In this document: positions 1 through 8,998 of the stretch, one piece after another | Layout of the letters: each line of letters starts with the position of its first letter | Numbering within the stretch: the stretch's first letter is position 1 | DNA from: Bradyrhizobium sp. STM 3843 | GTDB taxonomy: Bacteria; Pseudomonadota; Alphaproteobacteria; Rhizobiales; Xanthobacteraceae | Reading direction: 5' to 3' | NCBI RefSeq assembly: GCF_000239815.1 | Contig: NZ_CAFK01000012.1 | Location: forward strand, 1-59,227 | DNA length: 59,227 nucleotides | Program-made: the position numbers and the translations under genes | Notes under the pieces: model-generated | What the model saw: only the letters and a program-made list of their open reading frames with translations | Told to the model about the DNA's origin: nothing | Databases searched by the model: none

Positions 1-607
1 CGCGCTCCGGGGTCGTGCCGGGCAACAGATGCAGGGCTTCGAGCGCGACCTCGCGTTTTCCAGCGTTGCCCTCGATTTCGACGACGGCATCGAACGCCGC
101 GAGCGGCACGCAGAAATCGGACGGGTTGGTGGCGATGCAGGCCTCGCTCCATCCGAGCACGGCGTGCTGGCTGTTCTCGCCGTCCAGCGCATCGCAGCCC
201 GCGCCGGGCTTGCGCTTGTTGCAGGCGGAGGCCGGGTCGTAGAAATAGGCGCAGCGGGTCCGCTGCAGCAGGTTGCCGCCGACCGTCGCCGCGTTGCGCA
301 ACTGCGCCGAGGCGCCCGACAGCAGCGCTTCCGCCACTGCCGGAAAATCCCGTGCGACGTCGGGATGATGCGCCAGATCGGCATTGCGCAGCAGCGCGCC
401 GATCCTGACGTCGCCATTGGCGAGCTGTTCGATCCGGTTGAGCTCGGGCAGGCGGGAAATGTCGACCAGCCGTGCCGGCCTGACCACATTGCCTTTCATC
501 AGGTCCAGAAGATTGGTGCCGGAGGCGAGATAGGCAGCGCCGGGCTGGCTCGCGGCGGCGATCGCCTCCGCGATGCTGGCCGGCTTCACATAGTCGAACC
601 GGTTCAT
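1..607 (-). CDS. FAD-binding subunit of a molybdenum aldehyde/xanthine oxidoreductase (PaoB/YagS-like), C-terminus outside window
   Basis: This is the medium, FAD-carrying subunit of a xanthine-oxidase-family enzyme. It would pass electrons from the molybdenum and 2Fe-2S subunits through FAD to an acceptor. The visible 202 residues start at an ATG that overlaps the stop of the upstream 2Fe-2S gene by four bases (ATGA), so the two are translationally coupled. Residues 29-35 (SGTNLLD) and 106-115 (AATVGGNLLQ) fit the FAD-binding domain. Cysteines at 119, 129, 138 and 157 match the extra 4Fe-4S cluster loop of E. coli PaoB, which ordinary xanthine dehydrogenases lack. The gene runs off the left edge, and the large molybdopterin subunit should follow there. 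The substrate cannot be read from this; an aromatic or aliphatic aldehyde is inferred from PaoABC. Confidence 0.9.
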   Translation of the reverse strand, partial: MNRFDYVKPASIAEAIAAASQPGAAYLASGTNLLDLMKGNVVRPARLVDISRLPELNRIEQLANGDVRIGALLRNADLAHHPDVARDFPAVAEALLSGASAQLRNAATVGGNLLQRTRCAYFYDPASACNKRKPGAGCDALDGENSQHAVLGWSEACIATNPSDFCVPLAAFDAVVEIEGNAGKREVALEALHLLPGTTPER

Positions 608-1101
608 GCCGCGCGCTCCGTCTTCTTGCTCGCCAGGGTCTGCTGCGCGTTCTGCACCGCCTCGACGATGCCGACATAGGCGCTGCAGCGGCACAGATTG
701 CCGCTCATACCCTCACGGATGCGCTCAGCGTCGTCGCCGGCCTGGCCTTCGTTGATCAGGCCAATCGCGCTCATGATCTGGCCCGGCGTGCAGAAGCCGC
801 ATTGCAGCGCGTCATGGGCGATGAAGGCCTCCTGCACCGGGTGCAGGTGGTCGCCATCCGCCACGCCTTCGATGGTGGTGATCTCGGCGCCGTCGAGGCT
901 CGCGGCCAAGGTCAGGCAGGAGTTGATGCGGCGGCCGTCGACCAGCACGGTGCAGGCGCCGCATTGGCCGCGGTCGCAGCCCTTCTTGGTCCCGGTGAGA
1001 TGGAGGCGTTCACGCAGGAGGTCGAGCAGCGTGACACGGGGGTCGTCGAGCGCAAGGGTTCGCGGCTCACCGTTGACGGTGAGTCTGACAGTCCAATTCA
1101 T
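604..1101 (-). CDS. 2Fe-2S subunit of a molybdenum aldehyde/xanthine oxidoreductase (PaoA/CoxS-like)
   Basis: This 165-residue small subunit carries both 2Fe-2S clusters of the enzyme. The plant-ferredoxin-type cluster uses C42, C47, C50 and C62 (GCDRGQCGAC motif). The second cluster, in the helical domain, uses C101, C104, C137 and C139 (CGFCTPG and CRC motifs). The length is normal for the family. E. coli PaoA has an N-terminal Tat signal; this protein starts directly at the ferredoxin domain, so the complex is probably cytoplasmic. It is the first gene of a leftward operon, followed with a 4-base overlap by the FAD subunit. The promoter must lie in the region shared with the divergent TetR gene. 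Confidence 0.94.
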   Translation of the reverse strand: MNWTVRLTVNGEPRTLALDDPRVTLLDLLRERLHLTGTKKGCDRGQCGACTVLVDGRRINSCLTLAASLDGAEITTIEGVADGDHLHPVQEAFIAHDALQCGFCTPGQIMSAIGLINEGQAGDDAERIREGMSGNLCRCSAYVGIVEAVQNAQQTLASKKTERAA

Positions 1102-1223
1102 GCGTTGTTCCGATCGAAGCTATGGCCTAATCGGATCGCAACGGAAACGCCTTACGGGCTGTCGGTCCGTCCGATCCGGCACCCGCGGAGCTGGGCAGGG
1201 AGTGGCTGGCCCCGGGTGACGTG

Positions 1224-1253
1224 TCCGTTTATACGGAGGATGCCTCCGTTTAT
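1224..1253. promoter_or_regulatory. Candidate TetR operator: inverted repeat inside a direct repeat
   Basis: Between the two divergent genes, ACGGAG-GATGC-CTCCGT (1233-1249) is a perfect 6-bp inverted repeat. TCCGTTTAT occurs twice, at 1224-1232 and 1245-1253. It sits 40-70 bases upstream of the TetR start and is a plausible autoregulatory operator controlling both directions. The function is inferred from position only. Confidence 0.45.
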
Positions 1254-1292
1254 CAAGGGGACATTAGGAACGAGCAATCAAGAGCTGGTGAG

Positions 1293-1874
1293 ATGTCGAC
1301 CAAATCACAAGAGCGGCTGCGCAAGCCGCGGGCCGATGCGCTCCGCAACCGCGACCGCGTGCTGGAGGCGGCCAAGACCGTGTTCTCGGCCGGCGGCGCG
1401 GGCGCGAGCCTCGAAGCGGTGGCGCGGCAGGCCGGCGTCGGCATCGGCACGCTCTATCGGCATTTCCCGACCCGCGAGGACCTGTTCGAGGCGGTCTATC
1501 GTCGCGAGGTCGAGCAGCTCTCCGAGCTGGCCGAGGCGCTGAAGAGCGAGCCTTCTCCGGTCGAGGCGCTCCGGCACTGGCTGCGCTCGACCGTGCAGTT
1601 CGTGGCCACCAAGAAGGGCATGATGGCCGCACTGGCGATCGTCATGAATGCGAACTCCGAGCTTGCCGCCTATTCCCACGCGCATCTCACCGCGTCGATC
1701 AACGCCCTGCTCGCGCGCGCCGTTGAAGCCGGCGACGTCCGCAGCGACGTCACCGCCGACGACCTGCTCCGCGCCCTCATCGGCATGTGCTACATGCACG
1801 ACCAGACCGGCTGGCAGCAGAGCGTGCTACGGCTGCTGGATGTGTTCGTGGACGGGTTGAGGGTGACGAATTAG
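1293..1874 (+). CDS. TetR/AcrR-family transcriptional regulator
   Basis: This 193-residue repressor-type regulator has an N-terminal TetR helix-turn-helix at about residues 20-65: LEAVARQAGVGIGTLYRHFPTREDLFEAV is the canonical recognition pattern. The C-terminal ligand-binding helical domain resembles the SbtR-like/TetR_C_33 type by eye. I chose the ATG giving MSTKSQERL; an in-frame upstream start at 1221 would run through the palindrome at 1224-1253 and add residues with no family resemblance. The gene is divergent from the aldehyde oxidoreductase operon, so it probably represses that operon in response to a substrate or related compound. Confidence 0.9.
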   Translation: MSTKSQERLRKPRADALRNRDRVLEAAKTVFSAGGAGASLEAVARQAGVGIGTLYRHFPTREDLFEAVYRREVEQLSELAEALKSEPSPVEALRHWLRSTVQFVATKKGMMAALAIVMNANSELAAYSHAHLTASINALLARAVEAGDVRSDVTADDLLRALIGMCYMHDQTGWQQSVLRLLDVFVDGLRVTN

Positions 1875-1907
1875 CCCGTGCGATGTGCATCCGCGTCGGA
1901 GAGCGTT

Positions 1908-2219
1908 ATGTCAGATTTCCTTCTCACGTTGCCGGAAGATTTCGACAGGCATGAATGGGCAACGACTGCAAAAGGATGGTTTACCGGCGCACAGCTGACC
2001 GTCTCAGGCAAGACCTATTCTCTTACATTCTATGATCCGGTACGCCTTTCTCAAGAAATTCGAGACGAATTTAGCTGCGGCAATGATTGCTTCTTTGAAC
2101 AGAATCTCATTGTTGTTCGATCTGTGACCCGCTCGGCGATGGAGCGTGCGGCGGCATTTCTTGTCCAATCGGGCCAAGCGCGCTCGCTTCTCCAGATTGA
2201 GCCGAGTTCGAGCCAATAG
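1908..2219 (+). CDS. Hypothetical protein, 103 residues
   Basis: I do not recognise a family. The protein begins MSDFLLTLPEDF, has no signal peptide or membrane segment, and mixes charged and aromatic residues like a small soluble alpha/beta protein (a strand-like TYSLTFYDP near the middle). A GGAGAG sequence 6-11 bases upstream favours the ATG at 1908 over the in-frame ATG at 1878. It follows the TetR gene after about 30 bases on the same strand and may be co-transcribed. GC is lower than in the TetR gene, suggesting different ancestry. Confidence 0.6.
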   Translation: MSDFLLTLPEDFDRHEWATTAKGWFTGAQLTVSGKTYSLTFYDPVRLSQEIRDEFSCGNDCFFEQNLIVVRSVTRSAMERAAAFLVQSGQARSLLQIEPSSSQ

Positions 2220-2247
2220 AAGTCTAACGGTAGATTGGCCGCGATGC

Positions 2248-2757
2248 TTACCGCGGCGGGAATAGCAACAACGTGAGAAACGCTTCCCGGCTTTGCCCGC
2301 GCGCAGCTTCGAACCTTGTCAGCGCAGCTCTTGCTGTCGCGATAGCCAACTGAGCGTCCAAGCTTTTCATTCGGATCATCGGATTGTAATCGGCTTCGTG
2401 GCGCTTCTCCTGGAGTTCCAGCACCGCGAGTGCGAACGCCATCAAGTTCGATCCAAAACCTCCCGAGGGTTCATAGGGCAAGTATTTGGCCGATAGCTTC
2501 GACTTCTTGATCTCTTCGCATAGCGATCTCAGAGCTCGATGGTCCACCGCCCGATAGACCAGCGAGTACAATGGAGTCGTCTGTTTGGTCACGCCGATGA
2601 ATTGATCCGCAGCCGCGATCAACGTAGCATGAAACAGCCCATAGTAGGCCGCGGAGATGGCGCGCCTGATATTGACTTGGCGCGGTGGCCCTGCAGCCGG
2701 CGGCACGATCAATTGCTCCGCCTGTTCAAGCAAATGCTCCGGATTAAGAATCGCCAC
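2248..2757 (-). CDS. HEPN-like domain protein
   Basis: This 169-residue helical protein carries the pattern RRAISAAYYGLFHATL at about residues 30-45, the hallmark of the UPF0332/HEPN-type helical domain. HEPN proteins are often RNases or partners in toxin-antitoxin and defence systems. The classical Rx4-6H catalytic motif is not clearly present (there is an RAVDH and an RHEAD), so nuclease activity is doubtful. The GTG start at 2757 is inside the end of the upstream gene (overlap 2744-2757), which indicates translational coupling. A longer frame to 2886 exists but would overlap the partner by 140 bases. The HEPN assignment is by motif only. Confidence 0.7.
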   Translation of the reverse strand: MAILNPEHLLEQAEQLIVPPAAGPPRQVNIRRAISAAYYGLFHATLIAAADQFIGVTKQTTPLYSLVYRAVDHRALRSLCEEIKKSKLSAKYLPYEPSGGFGSNLMAFALAVLELQEKRHEADYNPMIRMKSLDAQLAIATARAALTRFEAARGQSREAFLTLLLFPPR

Positions 2758-3040
2758 CGGCGGTGACCTCGTTCTCCGTCGCATATTCCAAGAGTGGAAA
2801 GCGCTCTTCACCCGCCGCCAGAAGATGTTCTTGAATCTGAACGAGGGTATCGAGGGTCGCGTCCCCTTCGATCTTGGCCCCCTCAACGGGGCTCAGAACG
2901 ATCGTGATTCGCAACGCGTCGCGGCCTTCGGAGTCCGTGAAAGGCGCAGTTGTGACGGTTGTGACCACAGCCGAGCTGCTCAGGTTCGCGGTAGCCACCT
3001 GACGTGCAATCTTTGCGATCTGCGAATTTTCCAACATCAT
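2744..3040 (-). CDS. Small partner protein of the HEPN-like gene
   Basis: This 98-residue protein starts at tandem ATG codons (MMLENSQIAKIA). It has a hydrophobic strand core (DALRITIVLSP), then an acidic segment ending GEERFPLLEY. Its end overlaps the GTG of the HEPN-like gene, so the two products are made together. I recall similar small proteins beside HEPN-domain genes in rhizobia, but no function. It lacks the GS...DxD signature of MNT nucleotidyltransferases, the classical HEPN partners, so antitoxin function is only a guess. A start at 3109 is possible but lies close to the end of the neighbouring hydrolase gene. Confidence 0.6.
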   Translation of the reverse strand: MMLENSQIAKIARQVATANLSSSAVVTTVTTAPFTDSEGRDALRITIVLSPVEGAKIEGDATLDTLVQIQEHLLAAGEERFPLLEYATENEVTAGGDS

Positions 3041-3120
3041 CGCATTGTATGCCGCATTCGATCGGTTTGCCACCGGCACGAGGGCGGTCCTTTCCACAGT
3101 TCCTCGCATGCGATGGCTAA

Positions 3121-3822
3121 TTAGCCCCTTAACCACTCCACCAGCGCCTTCGCCGTGGCCTCCGGCCGCTCGACCTGCGGCAGGTGGCCGCAATTCTCCA
3201 GCATCACGAGCCAGGAGCCGGCGATCTCGTCGGCCATCTCCTGCGACAGGCTGTTCGGGATGGTGTTGTCGGTATCGCTCGTCAGCACCAATGTCGGGCA
3301 GCGGATCGCAGTCAGCGTGGGCCGCGAATCCGGCCGTGCCATGATCGCGGCCTGCTGTTTGAGAAAGCCGTCGACGCCGACGTCGTCGGCCATGTCGTGC
3401 ACCAGCCGGCGATGCGCGGCCTCGTCACGGCGCGACGGATGCACGAAGCCGGCGAACAATTCGTCGACGATGGCGTGATAGCCGCCGGCGTGCGCCCGCG
3501 CGATCATGTCGCGGCGGCGCGCGCTGGCCTCCGGCGTGTCCGGTCGCGCCTGGGTGTTGATCAGGGCCAGCCTTGCCACACGCTCCGGCGCCTGGCGCAT
3601 GATCTCGAAGGCGATGTAGCCGCCCATCGAATGTCCGGCGAGCGCAAAGCGCGGCGGCGCTTCCTTGAGAATGCGGCGCGCGATCGCGCCCATGCTGTCG
3701 TCGCGGATGTGGTTCGCCACCGTCACCGGCCCGAGCTGCCAGAGCGGCGGGATCACGGGCGTATAGATGCGGGGGGATGAGATCAGCCCAGGCACCAGCA
3801 CGATCGGCAGCATATCCGGCAT
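3121..3822 (-). CDS. Alpha/beta hydrolase, cytoplasmic
   Basis: This 233-residue alpha/beta hydrolase has the nucleophile elbow LAGHSMGGYI (Ser near residue 77), a TSDTDNTIP acid region and a C-terminal GHLPQVERP histidine segment. All three members of the catalytic triad are therefore visible. It resembles the pimeloyl-ACP methyl ester esterase/3-oxoadipate enol-lactonase group; the substrate is unknown. The ATG at 3822 follows AAGGGGGA at good spacing, so I prefer it to a start at 3885. There is no signal peptide. It faces away from the next hydrolase gene across about 170 bases, which should hold both promoters. Confidence 0.88.
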   Translation of the reverse strand: MPDMLPIVLVPGLISSPRIYTPVIPPLWQLGPVTVANHIRDDSMGAIARRILKEAPPRFALAGHSMGGYIAFEIMRQAPERVARLALINTQARPDTPEASARRRDMIARAHAGGYHAIVDELFAGFVHPSRRDEAAHRRLVHDMADDVGVDGFLKQQAAIMARPDSRPTLTAIRCPTLVLTSDTDNTIPNSLSQEMADEIAGSWLVMLENCGHLPQVERPEATAKALVEWLRG

Positions 3823-3989
3823 GAGCGTTCCCCCTTGCACGAGCCATTTGATCCGGCGGCGACAGAGGCCTAGCTTCTGACGCAATGCGGCGGCGTGTTA
3901 CGGCCGCAACTCTAGCGTCATTCCGCGGACATTCTGTCGCAATATCGCATGTTGCAGAAAGCCTATCATAGCCAGTTCGGGAAATCGCC

Positions 3990-4847
3990 ATGCACCGCCT
4001 GTTCCTCGTGTTCTTCTTCTGTGTTGCCGCGTCGCTGCCGGCGCTCGCCGCCGAGCGATGGGAGACGCTGCCGCCGACGCCGCAGCCGGTCGCGACCCAG
4101 CGCGCGGGCCATGCGGCGGTCAACGGCATCAGCATCTATTATCGCGTCTATGGCGACGCCCCGGTTCAGGGCGGCACGCCCGTCATCCTGCTGCATGGCG
4201 GGCTCGCGAATGCCGATTATTGGGGCCATCAGGTCGAGGCGCTGGCGCCGCATCATAGGGTGGTGGTGATGGACAGCCGCGGCCATGGCCGGAGCACCCG
4301 CGATGCCCGCCCGTATGGCTACGATCTGATGGCCGACGACGTCGTGGCGCTAATGGACGAGCTCAAGATCGCCAAGGCCGATATCGTCGGCTGGAGCGAC
4401 GGCGGCATCATCGGGCTCGATCTCGCGCTTCGCCACAAGGATCGCGTCGGCAAGGTGTTTGCCTTTGCCGCCAATTCTGTCACGTCAGGCGTCAAGGACG
4501 GCGTCGAGAAGAACCCGACCTTCGCGGCCTTCATCGAACGCGCCGGACATGAGTACGAGGCCAACTCCGCCACGCCCAAGGCCTATGACGATTTCGTCGC
4601 CCAGATCAGCAAGATGTGGGCCGAGCAGCCGAACTGGACCGACGCGCAGCTGCAGTCGATCACCTCACCGGTCTGGATCGTCGACGGCGACCATGACGAG
4701 GCGATCAAGCGCGAGCACACCGAATATCTGGCATCCACCATTCCACACGCGGGGCTCCTGATCCTGCCGAATGCGAGCCATTTCGCCTTCCTGCAGGATC
4801 CGGAGCTGTTCAATGCCGCGATGCTGCGCTTCCTCGACGGCAAATAG
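3990..4847 (+). CDS. Secreted alpha/beta hydrolase
   Basis: This 285-residue exported hydrolase has an N-terminal signal peptide (MHRLFLVFFFC..., cleavage near ALAAERW at about residue 21). The catalytic features are HGG (oxyanion), the nucleophile GWSDGG at about residue 135, the acid in VDGDHDE and the histidine in NASHFAF near the C-terminus. The SDGG elbow is common in periplasmic alpha/beta hydrolases of rhizobia. The substrate is not deducible. It is transcribed away from the 3121-3822 hydrolase and is followed by a separate chemoreceptor gene. Confidence 0.88.
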   Translation: MHRLFLVFFFCVAASLPALAAERWETLPPTPQPVATQRAGHAAVNGISIYYRVYGDAPVQGGTPVILLHGGLANADYWGHQVEALAPHHRVVVMDSRGHGRSTRDARPYGYDLMADDVVALMDELKIAKADIVGWSDGGIIGLDLALRHKDRVGKVFAFAANSVTSGVKDGVEKNPTFAAFIERAGHEYEANSATPKAYDDFVAQISKMWAEQPNWTDAQLQSITSPVWIVDGDHDEAIKREHTEYLASTIPHAGLLILPNASHFAFLQDPELFNAAMLRFLDGK

Positions 4848-4988
4848 CAGCCGCGCTCAGCACTGACCGACGTTCAGACGCCGCCGGCCGGCCCGCAAAA
4901 TTACGGGTCGGGCGGACGCTTAGCCAAAAATTAGCTGTCCTGGTCACATGTTCAAAACAACAATAAGCATGTGGTGGAAGCCGGGCTC

Positions 4989-7064
4989 ATGAAGATCGGT
5001 CAGCTCTTTGCGGTGTCGATGCTGTCGGTGACGGCGCTGGCGGTGTTGCCGGCGGCGCAGGTCGTGGTCGGGCAATATCGGACGCTTGCCGACAAGTCGG
5101 ACGCGATCAAGACGGTGGGGGCGTTCGAGGCCATCCTGCTGTTTTCGCAGAACGTGGTCGGCAATCGCGCGCCCTATATCACGCCTTTGTTTGCCGAACC
5201 GCCCGCCAGCGAAGCGCAGCTCGCCGCCATCACCAAGATCAAGCAGTCGACCGACGCGGCTTTGGCCAAGGCGCAGAGCGCGGTGGCCGAACTCAGCGAT
5301 GCCCAGGCGGTCTCCGACAGCCTCAACAAGGCCGCGGCGAAGCTGAACGAGGTTCGTGCTGCGACCGACAGGGTGCTCTCGCAGCCGATGAGCGCGCGGG
5401 ACCAGGCCGTTGTGAAAGGCTTCCTGCCTGGGGTTGCCCAGGTGGTGGCGATCATCGAGCCGATCCTGAACCGCCTGCAAAATGATGTCGCAAGCACCGA
5501 CGCTTCATTGACGACGCTGCTCGATGTCGCCCGCACGGCTCAGGATTTGCGCGTCACCGCGGGGGCTCGCGCCGCGACGCTGTCGCCGGCGATCAGCGCA
5601 CGCCGGCAGGTGGTGGCCGCCGAGAAGGCCATCATGGACCGCGCTCAAGGGCGCATCGAGTCCGATCGCGATCGGATCGAGGCCGGAGTCGAACAGCTCG
5701 GCAGTCCAGCGCGGCTTGCGGATGCGCTGAAGGACGCCAAGCAGGCCTATTTCGACCGCGCCGCCGTCATCGTGGACAAGGAGATCGCAACGGGGCTCGG
5801 CGACGCCAATTTTTCGCTCGACGCCGGTCAGCTGGCTGACGTGGTGGTGCCCCCGATTCAGAAATTCTTTGTCGTGCGCGATGCCGCGACCGCGGATGCG
5901 CTCGAGCGCGCCAGCGCCTCGCGCGACCGGGCGCGAATCATGCTGGCACTTGCGGCCACCGTCGTGGCCGCCTTGCTTGGTCTCTTGGTCGGCGTCACCA
6001 TGCTGTTGCGCCGGCGCGTCATCAATCCGATCGTGAACCTCACCAAGGTGATCGGCGAGATGGCCAACGGCCGCGACGATGTCGCGATCCCCGCGAGTGG
6101 TCGCGACGACGAGATTGCGGCCATGGCGGGGTCGCTGGAGACGTTCAAGGAAGCCTTGCTGGCGAAGAAGGCCGCCGAGGCTGCCGCTGCGCAGGACGCG
6201 CAGGCGAAGATCGAGCGCGGCCAGCGGGTCGAGCGCTTCACGCGCGAGTTCGAGACCGCGATCGGCGAGGTCATCAGCGTGGTCTCGGAGGCCGCGGGCG
6301 AGTTGGAGCGCTCCGCCGGCATGCTGACCACGACGGCCGGCCGCTCGCTGGAGCTTGCCACCGTGGTTGCCGGCGCTTCCGAGGAGGCGTCGACCAATGT
6401 GCATTCGGTCGCCGCCGCCGCCGAGCAGATGACATCGTCGGTCGACGAGATCAGCCGCCAGGTGCACGATTCGGCGAAGATCGCCGGCGAGGCGATGGAG
6501 CAGGCCCGCCGGACCAATGAGCGCGTCGGCGAGCTCGCCAAGGCGGCGGCGCGGATCGGCGACGTCGTCGAGCTGATCAACGCGATCGCCGGCCAGACCA
6601 ACCTGCTGGCGCTCAACGCCACCATCGAGGCCGCCCGCGCCGGCGAGGCCGGCCGCGGCTTTGCCGTGGTCGCCTCGGAAGTGAAGGCACTGGCCGAGCA
6701 GACCGCGAAGGCGACCGGCGAAATCGGCCAGCAGATCGGCGGCATCCAGGGCGCGACCCAGGAGTCGGTCAGCTCGATCAAGGAGATCGGCGAGACCATC
6801 GCGCGCATGTCGGAGATTGCGTCGGCGATCGCGTCCGCCGTCGAGGAGCAGAGCTCCGCGACGCGCGAAATCTCCCGCAACGTGCAGCAGGCCGCGCACG
6901 GCACCCAGGAGGTCTCGGCCAATATCGCCAATGTGCGGCAGGGCGCCGACCAGACCGGGTCGGCCTCGTCGCAGGTGTTGTCGGCGGCCAAATCGCTCGC
7001 GGGCCAGAGCAGCCGCCTGCGTAGCGAGGTCGCGCGCTTCCTGGATTCCGTGCGCGCGGCGTGA
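4989..7064 (+). CDS. Methyl-accepting chemotaxis protein
   Basis: This transmembrane chemoreceptor (691 residues) signals to CheA/CheW. The order of parts is: TM1 at about residues 5-25; a large helical periplasmic sensor domain to about 310; TM2 ([20 protein letters not shown]) at about 318-340; a HAMP domain beginning [12 protein letters not shown]; then the signalling domain with the conserved hairpin tip [20 protein letters not shown]. The C-terminus ends [10 protein letters not shown] with no CheR-binding pentapeptide. The ATG at 4989 puts a clean TM1 at the start; a GTG at 4971 is possible. No other chemotaxis genes are nearby, so this is an orphan receptor. The ligand is unknown. Confidence 0.95.
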   Translation: MKIGQLFAVSMLSVTALAVLPAAQVVVGQYRTLADKSDAIKTVGAFEAILLFSQNVVGNRAPYITPLFAEPPASEAQLAAITKIKQSTDAALAKAQSAVAELSDAQAVSDSLNKAAAKLNEVRAATDRVLSQPMSARDQAVVKGFLPGVAQVVAIIEPILNRLQNDVASTDASLTTLLDVARTAQDLRVTAGARAATLSPAISARRQVVAAEKAIMDRAQGRIESDRDRIEAGVEQLGSPARLADALKDAKQAYFDRAAVIVDKEIATGLGDANFSLDAGQLADVVVPPIQKFFVVRDAATADALERASASRDRARIMLALAATVVAALLGLLVGVTMLLRRRVINPIVNLTKVIGEMANGRDDVAIPASGRDDEIAAMAGSLETFKEALLAKKAAEAAAAQDAQAKIERGQRVERFTREFETAIGEVISVVSEAAGELERSAGMLTTTAGRSLELATVVAGASEEASTNVHSVAAAAEQMTSSVDEISRQVHDSAKIAGEAMEQARRTNERVGELAKAAARIGDVVELINAIAGQTNLLALNATIEAARAGEAGRGFAVVASEVKALAEQTAKATGEIGQQIGGIQGATQESVSSIKEIGETIARMSEIASAIASAVEEQSSATREISRNVQQAAHGTQEVSANIANVRQGADQTGSASSQVLSAAKSLAGQSSRLRSEVARFLDSVRAA

Positions 7065-7100
7065 GCGGGAGCCGGTCGCGGGGATCGCAAGGCTTCGCGG

Positions 7101-8003
7101 TCAATCGCGCTGTGCGTTGGTCTCTTTCACGGTGTCGATGAACGCGCGCAGCGCCGACGGAACGTGACGGTTGCGGGGATAATAGAGCGCAAGCCCTGGG
7201 ATCGGCGGACACCAATCGGCGAGAACCAGGACGAGCTGCCCGGCGTCGAGCCAATGTTGCGCGGCCGACTGCGGCACATAGGCAATGCCCAATCCATCCG
7301 CCGCCGCGTGAGCCATGAAATCATTGTCATCGAGCGTCAGAGCGCCCGGCACATCCACCGTCATCTCCTCACCATGTTTGCTGAATTCCCAGCGATACAG
7401 CTTGCCGCTCGGCAGCCGATGACGAATGCAGCGATGCGCCTGGAGATCGTCGGGTGTGTTCGGGACCGGCTGTTGCGCCAGGTAGGCCGGCGAAGCAACG
7501 GCAACGAAGCGGACGTCGCCGCCGAGCCTCACGGCCACCATGTCTTGAGGCACGTCCTCGGCCAGGCGGACGCCGGCGTCAAAGCCGGTCTCGACAATGT
7601 CGACGAGGCGCCCGTCAGAGACGAGATCCAGTTCGACGGCAGGGAATTTCGCTAGGAACCGCGGAACCACCCGGCCCAGCAGCAGCCGCGTTGCGCTTTT
7701 GTTGGCGTTGACGCGCAGCTTTCCTGCCGGCGCGCCCCGCGCCTCGGCGAGCCTGTCGAGCGCCGCGTCCAGGTCCAGCAGCACCGGGCGAATGCCGGCG
7801 AGCAGCTGAGCACCGGCTTCCGTCAGCGACACGCTGCGCGTGGTCCGGTTCAACAGCCGCACGCCGACACTTTGCTCCAGGCCCAGCAGCGTATGGCTCA
7901 GGGCCGAGCGCGACACGCCAAGGGCGTCGGCGGCCTTGCGGAAGCTGAGATGTTCGGCGACGGCGGCAAAGGCGGCAAGTTCGTTGAACGTCGGCTTGGC
8001 CAC
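7101..8003 (-). CDS. LysR-family transcriptional regulator
   Basis: This 300-residue LysR regulator has an N-terminal winged helix (FNELAAFAAVAEHLSFRKAA..., HTH at about residues 18-37 and LLNRTTRSVSLTEAG after it). The effector-binding domain contains KLRVNANKSATRLLLGR and a C-terminal GLGIAYVPQSAA segment typical of the CrgA/DsdC-like group. It is divergent from the SDR gene with 98 bases between starts, the usual LysR arrangement, so the SDR and perhaps the lipocalin-like gene are the expected targets. Confidence 0.93.
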   Translation of the reverse strand: MAKPTFNELAAFAAVAEHLSFRKAADALGVSRSALSHTLLGLEQSVGVRLLNRTTRSVSLTEAGAQLLAGIRPVLLDLDAALDRLAEARGAPAGKLRVNANKSATRLLLGRVVPRFLAKFPAVELDLVSDGRLVDIVETGFDAGVRLAEDVPQDMVAVRLGGDVRFVAVASPAYLAQQPVPNTPDDLQAHRCIRHRLPSGKLYRWEFSKHGEEMTVDVPGALTLDDNDFMAHAAADGLGIAYVPQSAAQHWLDAGQLVLVLADWCPPIPGLALYYPRNRHVPSALRAFIDTVKETNAQRD

Positions 8004-8067
8004 TGGTGAAATTTCCTCACGGAGTCATCCAACACCGAATGCCTTATAGCGTCAGTTGGTCCCGCCT

Positions 8068-8088
8068 ATCTCGCAGATGTTGAGAGAT
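8068..8088. promoter_or_regulatory. Candidate LysR binding site
   Basis: ATCTC (8068-8072) and GAGAT (8084-8088) form a short inverted repeat just upstream of the SDR start, within the LysR/SDR intergenic region. Arms of five bases are weak evidence; the site is proposed from position. Confidence 0.3.
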
Positions 8089-8101
8089 CATGGAGATAGG
8101 G

Positions 8102-8965
8102 ATGAACAAGACATGGCTTGTCACCGGCGCCTCATCCGGCCTCGGCCGTACAATGGTGGAGCAGCTGCTGGATCGCGGCGACCGCGTCGTGGCGACGGTC
8201 CGGCGTGACGATGCGCTCGCCGATCTGCGGCTTCAGCATCGGGACAGTCTGACCGTCGTCAGGCTCGATCTCACGGACACGGACAGCATCCGCATGGCGG
8301 TTGATGCGGCGTTCCGGCGCTGGGAGCGGATCGATGTCGTCGTCAGCAATGCGGGCTACGGTCTGGTCGGCGCCGCCGAGGAACTGTCGGACGCGCAGAT
8401 CGAGCGCCAGATCGCAACCAATCTCACCGGCGGCATTCAGTTCATCCGGGCGGTGTTGCCGCATCTGCGCCGGCAGGGCGGTGGCCGGATCGTTCAGATC
8501 TCGTCGGAGGGAGGCCAGATCGCCTATCCTGCCTTCAGCCTTTACCACGCCACCAAATGGGGCATCGAAGGCTTCGTCGAGAGCGTGGCCCAGGAGGTCG
8601 CCCCGCTCGGCATTAACTTCATGATCGCCGAGCCTGGGCCTACAGCGACCAATTTCGGCGCGGCCCTCGTCATGGCGCCGCCCATCCCCGCCTACGAAGC
8701 GACGCCGGCCGGCGCGGTGCGACGCGCGGTCAACGAACGCAGCTTCGAGCTGAAGGGTGACGCAGGGCGGACGGTCGTGGCGATCATCGCTGCTGCCGAC
8801 AGCGCCAAGCCGCCGTTCCGGCTCGCTCTTGGCAGCACGGCTTTCGTCAATCTCACCCGCGAACTGAGGCGCCGTCTCACCGAGATCGAAGCGCAGCGCG
8901 ATGTGGCATTGTCCGCCGACCGCGATGCGGCGTCGTCGGCCGGCGCGTCTCACACGGCGACTTGA
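8102..8965 (+). CDS. Short-chain dehydrogenase/reductase
   Basis: This classical SDR of 287 residues has the NAD(P) motif TGASSGLG at the N-terminus, NAG at about residue 85 and the active site SSEGG...YHATK (catalytic Tyr and Lys about residues 152-156). Arg residues after beta-2 (ATVRRDD) favour NADP(H). GGAG at 8092-8095 fits the ATG at 8102 (MNKTWLVTG) rather than 8090. It is probably controlled by the divergent LysR regulator and followed by a lipocalin-like gene after 33 bases. The substrate is unknown. Confidence 0.92.
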   Translation: MNKTWLVTGASSGLGRTMVEQLLDRGDRVVATVRRDDALADLRLQHRDSLTVVRLDLTDTDSIRMAVDAAFRRWERIDVVVSNAGYGLVGAAEELSDAQIERQIATNLTGGIQFIRAVLPHLRRQGGGRIVQISSEGGQIAYPAFSLYHATKWGIEGFVESVAQEVAPLGINFMIAEPGPTATNFGAALVMAPPIPAYEATPAGAVRRAVNERSFELKGDAGRTVVAIIAAADSAKPPFRLALGSTAFVNLTRELRRRLTEIEAQRDVALSADRDAASSAGASHTAT

Positions 8966-8998
8966 GTCAAGTATCGCGTACGAATCCAGGAGCAACCC

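Noticed and set aside
5505..6899. 464-codon open frame antisense to the chemoreceptor gene
   Set aside because: Its translation is Arg/Gly/Leu/Asp-rich without any family pattern, while the plus strand encodes a complete chemoreceptor. Long antisense frames are expected in high-GC DNA.
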